Source: Caenispirillum bisanense (GTDB lineage Bacteria; Pseudomonadota; Alphaproteobacteria; Rhodospirillales; Rhodospirillaceae). From it: DNA of 37,836 nt. The stretch spans positions 1-37,836 of the forward strand of contig NZ_OCNJ01000003.1 of NCBI RefSeq assembly GCF_900230255.1, given 5' to 3'. Shown in pieces: positions 16,186-24,227 of this stretch. Under the pieces are notes generated by a model. It had not been told where the DNA came from. It was given only the letters and a program-made list of their open reading frames with translations, and searched no databases. A program made the position numbers and the translations under genes. How positions within the stretch are numbered: the stretch's first letter is position 1; every line of letters begins with the position of its first letter.

Positions 16186-19100
16186 ATGCGCCGCACCGCC
16201 GATACCATCGCCTTTTCCGCCCACGATCTCGTCAACGCGCTCGGCTGCCGTCACCGCACTTTCCTCGATCTCGGCGTCCTGAACGGAGCGCCGCCGCCGC
16301 CCGCCTCGCCGGACGACCAGGCGGCCCTGCTGCGGGAGAAGGGGCTGGAGGTGGAGGGCGCGGTCGTCGAGGCGTTGCGCCGCGACGGTCTTGAGGTGGA
16401 GACCATCGGCGGCGGGTCGTTCGCGGAACGCGAAGCCTTGACGACCGCCGCCATGCGGGCCGGCAAGGCGGCGGTCCACGGCGCCGCCATCGCCGCCGGC
16501 CGCTGGTTCGGGTACTGCGACCTCCTCGTGCGGGTGGAGCGGCCGTCGGGCTTCGGCGCATGGTCCTACGAGCCGGTGGAGATCAAGCTCGCGCGGCGCC
16601 CGGCGGCGAAGCACGTCGTCCAGTTGGCCACCTACGGGATGATCCTGTCCGCGCTGCAGGAGGCGCCCGTGCGCACCCTGCGCCTGACCACCGGCGACGG
16701 CAAAGACCACCGGCTGCCGGCCGACCGCTTCCGCCACTATGTCGGCCTCGCCGGAAAGCGCCTCGCGTCCTTCGTCGACGCCGGCGCTCCGGGAACGGAA
16801 GCCGAGCCGTGCGGCCACTGCGGCGTCTGCCCCTGGCATGGCGCGTGTTCCGAACGCTGGCAGGCCGAGGATCACCTGTCGCTGGTGGCCAATATCCAGC
16901 GCGGGCAGATCGTCAAGCTCCGCGCGGCCGGCATAACCACCGTTGCGGCCCTGGGGGGGCAGCCGGAGGATACCCGCATCCGCAAGATGGCGCCGGACAC
17001 CTTCGCGCGCCTGCGGCACCAGGCCGCCCTGCAGGTGAGGGGCCGAGACGAAGGCCGCCCCGTGCTCGACATCCTGCCGCCGGAGGACGGGCGCGGCTTC
17101 GCGCGCTTGCCCCGCCCGGACGACGGCGACCTCTATTTCGACATCGAGGGCGACCCGCTCTATCCCGACGGCCTGGAATACCTGTTCGGCGTCGCCGGCG
17201 GCGCACCCGACGCCCACTGGTTCCGCGCCTTCTGGGGGCATGACCACGACGAGGAGCGGTACGCCTTCGAGGCGCTGATGGACTTCTTCGCTGGGCACTT
17301 CGCCAAGCACCCGGACGCCCACGTCTACCACTACAACCATTACGAGGTGACTGCGCTGAAGCGGCTGGCCTCGCGCTACGGCACCCGCGAAGCGGTTCTG
17401 GACGACTTCCTGCGCCGCCGCCGGTTCGTCGACCTTTATACGGTCGTGCGCGAGGCGATCCGCGTTTCCGAGCCACGGTACAGCCTGAAGAACATCGAAG
17501 TCTTCTACAGCGACAAGCGCTCCGGCGGTGTTACCAATGCCGCGGACAGCGTCGTCATGTACGAGCGGTGGCGCCAGACACAGCACCCGTCTCTGCTGCG
17601 CGACATCCAGGATTACAACGAGTTCGATTGCGTCTCGACGCTGCGTCTGCACCGTTGGCTGTGCGGCCTGCGTCCTTCCGGGGCCGCCTGGGCTACGGGT
17701 GCCGCTGCCACGCTGGACGAGGAACGGGCGGCCGAGCTGGCGGACCGCGATGCCGAACGGGAGGAGATGCTCCGCCGCCTGCTCGACGGCCCACCGTCGG
17801 AGCGGCCGCTGCGCACCCTGACGGGCTACCTGCTCGGCTTCCATCGCCGGTGCGAGAAACCGGAGTGGTGGGCGATGTTCGATCGCCAGGAGCGGACGCC
17901 GGAGGAACTGGTCGACGACGCCGACTGCCTGGGTGATCTCCGCCAGGTCGGCCCGGCCGGCAGCGAAAAGAAGAGCCTTGTCGGCGTCTACCGCTTCCCG
18001 GAGCAGGAGACCAAGCTACGGGCCGGCGACCGTCCGCTGATCGCGCAGACCCTGGAACCCGCTGGCGTGATCGACGAACTGGACGAGGAGCGGCGGCTGG
18101 TGCGCCTCAAGCGGGGCGCGGTGAAGGGACCGCTGCCGGAAACCCTGTCGCTGGTGCCGGGCGGCCCGGTGAACAGCGGCGTCCTGCAGGCGGCGGTAGA
18201 GCGCTTCGCCGGGAGCCTGATGGCTCGCGACGGCCGCTTCCGGGCGGTGCGCGATCTTCTGGAGCGCAAGCCGCCGCGCCTTTGCGGCCGCGCGGCCGGG
18301 GCACCGGTCGTCCCGGCCGGCGCAGACGTGGTCGAGGGCGCGATCGCAGCGGCGCTCGCGATGGACGAAACCTACCTGTTTATCCAGGGACCGCCCGGGG
18401 CGGGCAAGACGTACACGTCGGCGCACGTCATCTGTGGGCTCATCCGTGCCGGCTTTCGGGTCGGCATCGCGTCCAACAGCCATAAGGCCATCAACAACCT
18501 GCTGCACGGGGTCGAGAAGCGCGCCAAGGCCCAGGGGCTCGACTTCCGCGGTCAGAAGAAGTCGACGGCCGGGAAGGCCGACAGCTTCCTGAACGGCGAC
18601 CTTATCGAGGACATCGTGAACAACGCCGACGTCGATCCGCGCGCCGCCCTGGTGGCGGGGACGGCGTGGCTGTTCGCGGGGCTGGAGGAGCAGACTGCCG
18701 TAGACTACCTGTTCGTCGACGAGGCGGGGCAGGTGTCGCTCGCCAACATCGTCGCCATGGGAACGGCCGCACGGAACATCGTGCTGGTCGGCGACCAGAT
18801 GCAGTTGGGCCAGCCCATCCAGGGCGTTCACCCGGGCGACTCCGGCCTTTCCGTGCTCGACTTCCTGCTGCGCGACGAGCCGGTGATCCCACCCGACCGC
18901 GGCATCTTCCTGCCGACCACCTTCCGCATGCACCGCGACGTCTGCCGGTTCATCTCCGATGCGGTCTACGCCGGCGCGCTGCAGTCTGCCCCATCGACCG
19001 AGCGCCAGACGTTGCTGCTGACGCCCGATGCGCATCCCGAGCTGCTGTCCACGGGCTTGCGCTTCATCGAGGCCGAGCACGAAGGCTGCAGCCAGAAGAG

Positions 19101-19587
19101 CGAGGAGGAAGGCGCCATCCTGCGCGACCTCTTCGACAGTCTGCTGCGTCAGCGCCGGCGCGACGAGGAGGGGCGCGAACGGCCGCTGACGGTCGACGAC
19201 ATCCTGGTCGTCAGCCCCTACAACGTCCAGGTCAACCACCTCCTCGCCGTGCTGCCGCCGGGGGCAAGGGTCGGTACCGTCGACAAGTTCCAGGGCCAGG
19301 AGGCGGACGTGGTGCTGATCTCCATGGCCACGTCTTCGGCCGAGGACCTGCCTCGCGACATCGACTTCCTGTACAGCCGGAACCGCCTCAACGTCGCGAT
19401 CTCGCGCGCCCGCTGCCTGGCCGTCCTCGTGGCGAGCCCGCGGCTACTGGAGATTCCGTGCCGCACAGTGGAGGAGCTCGCGCTTGTGAATACGCTCTGC
19501 TGGGCGCGGGAGTACGCGGCGGGGCAGGAGGGGCGTGAGCAACTGAGGGAAGTGACCAGCGCCCACAGCAGCAGGCTCTATCCGTAG
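16186..19587 (+). CDS. RecB-like nuclease / RNase H-like / SF1 helicase fusion (TM0106 type)
   Basis: This 1133-residue fusion has an N-terminal PD-(D/E)XK nuclease (YEPVEIKLA at about 127-135). A Cys at about 21 (LGCRHR) and the cluster CGHCGVCPWHGAC (about 209-221) resemble the iron-sulphur arrangement of Cas4/AddB nucleases. A DEDD-like RNase H segment follows (YFDIEGDPLYPDG at about 317, YHYNHYEVTALKRL, DYNEFDC). The C-terminal SF1 helicase carries FIQGPPGAGKTYTSAHV (about 732), LFVDEAGQVSLAN (about 842), VGDQMQLGQP, TVDKFQGQEADV and NRLNVAISRAR. It matches the TM0106-type RecB-like/Dna2-like helicase-nucleases. The ATG is preceded by AAGGAG at 16173-16178. It is the last gene of the plus operon and mirrors the helicase-nuclease that opens the minus operon. 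Confidence 0.88.
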   Translation: MRRTADTIAFSAHDLVNALGCRHRTFLDLGVLNGAPPPPASPDDQAALLREKGLEVEGAVVEALRRDGLEVETIGGGSFAEREALTTAAMRAGKAAVHGAAIAAGRWFGYCDLLVRVERPSGFGAWSYEPVEIKLARRPAAKHVVQLATYGMILSALQEAPVRTLRLTTGDGKDHRLPADRFRHYVGLAGKRLASFVDAGAPGTEAEPCGHCGVCPWHGACSERWQAEDHLSLVANIQRGQIVKLRAAGITTVAALGGQPEDTRIRKMAPDTFARLRHQAALQVRGRDEGRPVLDILPPEDGRGFARLPRPDDGDLYFDIEGDPLYPDGLEYLFGVAGGAPDAHWFRAFWGHDHDEERYAFEALMDFFAGHFAKHPDAHVYHYNHYEVTALKRLASRYGTREAVLDDFLRRRRFVDLYTVVREAIRVSEPRYSLKNIEVFYSDKRSGGVTNAADSVVMYERWRQTQHPSLLRDIQDYNEFDCVSTLRLHRWLCGLRPSGAAWATGAAATLDEERAAELADRDAEREEMLRRLLDGPPSERPLRTLTGYLLGFHRRCEKPEWWAMFDRQERTPEELVDDADCLGDLRQVGPAGSEKKSLVGVYRFPEQETKLRAGDRPLIAQTLEPAGVIDELDEERRLVRLKRGAVKGPLPETLSLVPGGPVNSGVLQAAVERFAGSLMARDGRFRAVRDLLERKPPRLCGRAAGAPVVPAGADVVEGAIAAALAMDETYLFIQGPPGAGKTYTSAHVICGLIRAGFRVGIASNSHKAINNLLHGVEKRAKAQGLDFRGQKKSTAGKADSFLNGDLIEDIVNNADVDPRAALVAGTAWLFAGLEEQTAVDYLFVDEAGQVSLANIVAMGTAARNIVLVGDQMQLGQPIQGVHPGDSGLSVLDFLLRDEPVIPPDRGIFLPTTFRMHRDVCRFISDAVYAGALQSAPSTERQTLLLTPDAHPELLSTGLRFIEAEHEGCSQKSEEEGAILRDLFDSLLRQRRRDEEGRERPLTVDDILVVSPYNVQVNHLLAVLPPGARVGTVDKFQGQEADVVLISMATSSAEDLPRDIDFLYSRNRLNVAISRARCLAVLVASPRLLEIPCRTVEELALVNTLCWAREYAAGQEGREQLREVTSAHSSRLYP

Positions 19588-19694
19588 GCGGGTGAGACTT
19601 AAGTGGGCGAGCATTTTGTCGCCGCGGCTGTGGTAGCCTCGGTGGAAGTGGATGCGGATCGAGCGCCGAGCGCCGGGCGCGGCTGATCGAGCAG

Positions 19695-21091
19695 ATGGAG
19701 CTGGAGTTCGAGGAGCTTGCCGCCTCGGCCACCGAGGACGAGCTCGCTGCCGAGCAGGTGCGGTTCTGCGCCGACCAGCCGACGGCCTTGCCGAGGCCGT
19801 GGCGCGCACCACCACCGTGGCGGCTTTCACCCGTCGGCGGCCGTCGCGCCAGCCCTTCCCCGAGCATCTGCCGCGCGAGCGGATCATTGAGCCGGCGCCG
19901 GCCGTCTGCGCCTGCTGCGGCGGCGAGCGGCTGCGCAAGATCGGCGAGGACGTGACCGAGACCCTGGAGGTGATCCCTCGCCAGTGGACGGTGATCCAGC
20001 GGGTGCGGGAGACGTTCAGTTGCCGGGACTGCGAGAAGATCGCCCAGGCGCCAGCGCCGTTCCACGTCACGCCCCGCGGCTGGGCCGGGCCCGGCCTGCT
20101 GGCGATGATCCTGTTCGAGAAGTTCGGGCAGCACCAGCCGCTCAACCGCCAAGCCGAGCGCTACGCCAGGGAGGGCGTGCCGCTGGCGCTGTCCACCCTG
20201 GCCGACCAGGTCGGCGCCGGCTGCGCCGCGCTGGAGCCGCTGATCAGGCGGATCGAGGCCCACGTCTTCGCCGCCGAGCGGCTGCACGCCGACGACACCA
20301 CCGTCCCCGTCCTGGCCAAGGGCAAGACCGACACCGGCCGATGTTGGGTCTATGCCCGCGACGACCGCCCGTTCGGCGGCCCGGCGCCGCCGGCGGCCAT
20401 GTTCTATTATTCCCGCGACCGCGCCGGCGAGCATCCCCAGGCGCATCTGGCCGGGTATGTCGGCCTGCTGCAGGCCGACGCCTATGGCGGCTACGGCAAG
20501 CTCTACGGGGCCGACCGCAGGCCGGGCCCCATCCTGGAAGCCGCCTGCTGGGCCCATGCCCGCCGGCCGTTCTTCGCGCTTGCCGATCTCGCCTCCAATG
20601 CCCGCCGCAAGGCGCAGGGCAAGACCGGAGCGGTGATTTCGCCGCTGGCCCTGGAGGCGGTGCGCCGCATCGACGCGCTGTTCGACATCGAGCGCGCCAT
20701 CGCCGGCCGGTCGGCCGAAGAGCGGCGCGCCAGTCTGTCGCGCGGCAACGACCTGGCCAATGCGATGGACTACATGCTCAAGCGCTGGCCGGCCTTCACC
20801 CGCCTCCTCGACGATGGCCGCGTCTGCCTGTCCAACAATGCCGCCGAACGGGCGCTGCGCGGGATCGCCCTCCGACGGAAGTCGTGGCGGTTCGCCGGCT
20901 CCGACCGCGGCGGCCGGCGCGCCGCCGCCATGTACAGCCTCATCGTGACCGCCAAGATGAACGACGTCGATCCGCAGGCTTGGCTGGCCGACGTGCTCGC
21001 CCGCGTCGCCGAGCACCCCGCCCACCGGATCGACGAGTTCCTCCCCTGGAACTGGCGGCCGCAGGACATCGCCAACCGCCTGGCGACCTGA
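19695..21091 (+). pseudogene. tnpC: IS66 transposase TnpC, frameshifted and 5'-truncated
   Basis: The TnpC N-terminal segment MELEFEELAASATEDELAAE lies in one frame from 19695, and the rest (TTTVAAFTRRRPSRQPFPEH onward) in another, so a frameshift occurred between about 19755 and 19795. The remainder is well preserved. It has the zinc-finger-like CACCGG...CRDC (about 19907-20030), the DDE core (HADDTTVPVL, QADAYGGYGKLY) and the C-terminal LSNNAAERALRGIALRRKSW. Sequence for the first part of a normal TnpC is missing. It is almost certainly inactive. Confidence 0.85.
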
Positions 21092-21093
21092 CC

Positions 21094-21335
21094 ATGCCCG
21101 CCACCACCGCCGTCTTCACCATCGCCCGTGTCGCCGAGATGCTGGGGGAGGACGAGGACTGGCTGTGGGAGCTCTCCATCGACATGTTCCCCGGGGACGG
21201 CTGCCTGCGGGTCTACGGCGTCGGCGAGGACATAGTGACCGCCTTCACTATCAGGGCATCGAGACCCTGAAAGCCATCATCGACGACCTGCGCGACATCG
21301 GTCAGGCACCGCCGCTGCTCAAGCAAACGCGCTGA
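21094..21335 (+). pseudogene. IS66 accessory small ORF, frameshifted
   Basis: The ATG at 21094 follows tnpC by two bases. The product starts MPATTAVFTIARVAEMLGED and contains LSIDMFPGDGCLRVYGVGED, typical of the small ORF downstream of many IS66 tnpC genes. At about 21245 the frame is lost: after AFT the expected continuation (YQGIETLKAIIDDLRDIGQ) is in another frame, ending at TGA 21333-21335. Its function in transposition is unknown. Confidence 0.7.
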
Positions 21336-21395
21336 GATCCGGGCTGCCTGCGGTGCTCACCGGATGGTTACAAATCAACCAGACGCAGGTCGCTT

Positions 21396-21716
21396 GACGA
21401 ACAGAAGGGCGTCCGCGGCTCCCAGTACGCCGAGGCGGCCTATCGAGAAGTTCTCAGTCGGCACAACCTTACAGGCTCGATGGGACGGCGCGGAAACCCG
21501 TACGACAACGCCAACGCGGAGAGCTTCATGAAGAGGCTCAAGGTCGAGGCAGTCTACGGGGCCGATTACGAAACCTTCGAAGACGTGGCGGAGGATCTGC
21601 CACCCTTCATCGAGACCGTCTACAATAAGCGCCGGCTGCACTCGGCCCTCGGCTACCGCAGCCCGATCCGGTTTGAGGAGCAACACGCCCGCCAGGCGGT
21701 CAAAGATCCGATCTGA
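21396..21716 (+). pseudogene. IS3-family transposase OrfB, C-terminal fragment
   Basis: About 106 residues of the integrase core end remain: [36 protein letters not shown] (containing the catalytic Glu region) and [20 protein letters not shown]. The first two catalytic Asp residues and the entire N-terminal part are missing; the expected HSD before RGSQY is replaced by unrelated sequence. It lies 25 bp beyond the IS66 right end and points the same way. It is a non-functional remnant marking a recombination boundary between the McrBC region and RADAR. Confidence 0.85.
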
Positions 21717-21803
21717 CAGCGTCCACCCCGAGGGGTTCCCTCCATGCAGGGGGAAAAATTCCACGCCGCTTTCCAGTCTGGCCCCCGGAGGCCAGTTATC
21801 CTG
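21717..21803. other. Short spacer between IS3 remnant and rdrB
   Basis: It contains the probable right flank of the IS3 element and the convergent 3' ends of the transposase fragment (plus) and rdrB (minus). GGCCCCCGGAGGCC-like self-complementary sequence at about 21780-21793 might help terminate rdrB. No gene is seen. Confidence 0.35.
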
Positions 21804-24221
21804 CTATTCCACGATTGAAGGTTTGAAACCAAAAACACGACTGTGTTCGTTCAGGTGCCCCAGTTTCTGGATGACCGAGGCCCAGTCGCTGCCGCGGCGC
21901 CGAAGTTCGCGCGCCAGATGGTAATATTCGGCGCGCATGTTGTTGGCGAAGATGCCGGGATCATCCGAACCCATGCATAGGGCCGGGGCGCGTTCCGCCG
22001 ACTCTTCCAGCCAACGAAAAATGTGGTGCTCGGCGTGATCGCGGTAAAAGGAAATGCGGACATTGCTTGTGGGCAGGGTTTCTATCGCAACCTGCCGGCT
22101 TGCCAAGTCGCGTAGTACTTGCTCCTGCAGGTGGCGCAGAGCCTCGGCCCCAAGCCACGCCGTGTCGACGCGTTCAGGCTTGGCGTAGGCGTCGCGTACT
22201 CGGCGCAAATGATAGGCTTCGAACCAACGGAAGGCGTCGGTGTGCTCGGCCGCCGCACGCTGCACGCGGTCGATCTCGCGGCGGCGGTCGAGCTCGATCG
22301 CCACCTCCTTCTTCCGCGCTGCCTCCACCGCCATCGGGTCCAGCGCGCGCAAGCTCCACGCTGCGTGGAGCAGGTTGGGGTCCAGTCGTTCTCCGTAGAT
22401 GCGCCGGGACAGGTCGCGAATGCGGCCTTCGAGTTGCTGGACCACGTGGCCGAAATGGGGGTGACCCACCAGGTAGGCATGGGCGAACACCAGATTGTCC
22501 AAATGGTGGCCGCACGTCATGTGCAGGCGTTCGGGCATGCGCTCAAGCCACAGGTCGGGATCTATGCCTACGGCCGTGCCGTGGCCGATACGGTTGCCGT
22601 AGCGCAGGTTCAGGAAGCAGGCTGCCTCGGCGACGGCGCGGATACCTGAAACCAGGTGCTCGAAGTCCTCGCCGGCATGGAAGGTGAGATGGACTAGGCC
22701 CGACCGCCGCGCGGCGCGGAAAGTCGGGGCGAACACCTCGGGCGAGGCGTGCATCTCGTTTGCGGCAGCATCGATGCCGCACAGGAACCGCCGTGCTATC
22801 GCAGAGGTCTCGCGCACATGGCGCAGGGCCAGCCAGCGCTTGTGCAGATTCTTGCGCAGGGCGTAGTGGCGACACGGGGTGGAGCATCCGGTGTCAGGGT
22901 CGACTCTCTTGATGAAATGAGCGACCAGGTGCAGTGCCATGCGCGGTTCGCCTGCCGCCGGCTCAGGATCCGGCAGCTCCTCCTGTTCCAGCGAGGTGAC
23001 CCGCGGGCCGCCACGGTAGCGTGACAGTCCGTCGAGAATGTTGACCAGCAATCTCTTCAGTTCGGCCGGGTTGTCTGGCGGACTGATGCGCCCCTCCAGA
23101 ACGGCCAGGTCCCGGCGCGGCGCACAGTTCAGTTGCTTGAACCGGTCCAGGTAGCACACTCCTTCCGACAGTCGGCGCATGGAGGTGAAGGTGAACTTCT
23201 GGAACTGGTCGAACCCCTTTTGCCGCTCGCTCTGGATCGCCAAGGGAACAGCCATGCCATTGAGGATCAGCAGGTAAAGATGCAGCCAGCGTCCGGCCGG
23301 AGCGTCTGGCTCAATATCCAGCCGCTGAAACACCAGGATCAGCAGCATAATTTCCGGAATCAGCTTGCCGATGTCGCCTGGCAGCAGCGGGGAGAGCGGG
23401 TGCGCGGCGCTGCGGCGGTCGTCCAGGGCAGCCACCAAAGACGGCCGGACCAGGTCGGCGATGGAAAAAGGAGGGTCTCCCCCTAAGGCGAAGTCAGTCA
23501 ATGCCAGGCGGACGCGGAACGCCACCTGCAGATAATGTCTCACCGCGTCGGGGGGCAGGCCCAATTGTTCGTACAGTTCGGCCAGCATGGATCGGTCGGG
23601 TGTGTCGCCGGCCAAGCGATCCAGCCGCGGCAGGGCGGCGCGAATTGCCTTGGCTGCGCCGTGGACGTCCGCCAGTTGGTCTTGCCAAACCTTATCCACC
23701 TCGGTCGATCCGTTCAGATGGATGTGGCGATCGTGCAGGCCCTGGGTGTTGATCAGGTCCTCCACGCGGGGATCGAAGGGGCTCAGCAGCACTGTGTGCT
23801 CGAATGGGCGCAGATGCCGGTCGATGTAGCGCCGCACCTCCGGCGCCTCCGTGATCTTCGGCGGGGCGTACCATCGCCAAAGGGCGAAGGCCAGGAACGG
23901 CAGCGGCGACAGGTCGGCCAGTTCGCCTTGCCAGCGGCCGAAATTCTCGAAATCCACATGGACGTTGCCGTCGTGGCGGATCAGGAATTCGTCGGCGAAT
24001 GCCTTGAGCACCGCCTTCAGGATTTTCCATTCACTGTCGGCATCGGCCAGCGCCGAGTCCCGATAGTTGCGCAGCACATGGTCAGGCAGGTGGCTGCTGC
24101 GTTCCCATTCACCAACGGTGGCGCGTCGGCGCAGTGTTTCCACGCTGGGCCACCCGCCGGCCATGGCTTCGGCCAGGGTGCGGCGATCCTTGAGGAATTG
24201 GCGCAGGACGAGGGTGGGCAT
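21804..24221 (-). CDS. rdrB: RADAR adenosine deaminase RdrB
   Basis: This 805-residue member of the adenosine deaminase superfamily has the zinc/catalytic motifs in order: HIHLNGSTE (about 165-173), HAGEDF (about 515), GHGTAVGID (about 545) and MGSDDPGIF (about 752). The ~165 residues before the first motif and the overall length fit RdrB rather than housekeeping adenosine deaminase (about 340 residues). In RADAR, RdrB forms large shell-like assemblies with RdrA and deaminates adenosine in RNA or ATP/dATP during phage infection, stopping growth. The gene starts at ATG 24221, six bases after rdrA, so the two are co-translated. Codon usage and GC look lower than in the flanking McrBC and cas genes, which fits separate acquisition. 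Confidence 0.93.
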   Translation of the reverse strand: MPTLVLRQFLKDRRTLAEAMAGGWPSVETLRRRATVGEWERSSHLPDHVLRNYRDSALADADSEWKILKAVLKAFADEFLIRHDGNVHVDFENFGRWQGELADLSPLPFLAFALWRWYAPPKITEAPEVRRYIDRHLRPFEHTVLLSPFDPRVEDLINTQGLHDRHIHLNGSTEVDKVWQDQLADVHGAAKAIRAALPRLDRLAGDTPDRSMLAELYEQLGLPPDAVRHYLQVAFRVRLALTDFALGGDPPFSIADLVRPSLVAALDDRRSAAHPLSPLLPGDIGKLIPEIMLLILVFQRLDIEPDAPAGRWLHLYLLILNGMAVPLAIQSERQKGFDQFQKFTFTSMRRLSEGVCYLDRFKQLNCAPRRDLAVLEGRISPPDNPAELKRLLVNILDGLSRYRGGPRVTSLEQEELPDPEPAAGEPRMALHLVAHFIKRVDPDTGCSTPCRHYALRKNLHKRWLALRHVRETSAIARRFLCGIDAAANEMHASPEVFAPTFRAARRSGLVHLTFHAGEDFEHLVSGIRAVAEAACFLNLRYGNRIGHGTAVGIDPDLWLERMPERLHMTCGHHLDNLVFAHAYLVGHPHFGHVVQQLEGRIRDLSRRIYGERLDPNLLHAAWSLRALDPMAVEAARKKEVAIELDRRREIDRVQRAAAEHTDAFRWFEAYHLRRVRDAYAKPERVDTAWLGAEALRHLQEQVLRDLASRQVAIETLPTSNVRISFYRDHAEHHIFRWLEESAERAPALCMGSDDPGIFANNMRAEYYHLARELRRRGSDWASVIQKLGHLNEHSRVFGFKPSIVE

Positions 24222-24227
24222 GGCGGT

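Larger units (their letters stand above)
19600..21371 (+). mobile_element. Degenerate IS66-family element
   Basis: This element consists of a tnpC-like gene, the small ORF that commonly follows tnpC, and a right end finishing GGATGGTTAC at 21371. IS66 elements end in TTAC, with a matching 5' GTAA. I find no left GTAA end and no tnpA or tnpB, so the left side is truncated. It begins directly after the plus-strand McrBC operon, so its insertion or decay defines that operon's 3' edge. Left boundary is approximate. Confidence 0.75.

Noticed and set aside
15163-17844. 893-residue minus-strand open frame opposite the small genes and helicase fusion
   Set aside because: The plus strand has recognisable motifs, ribosome-binding sites and coupled starts; the antisense product has low complexity and crosses several genes.
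19388-21025. 545-residue minus-strand frame over the IS66 region
   Set aside because: The plus strand encodes a clear IS66 TnpC; the minus frame has no family features.
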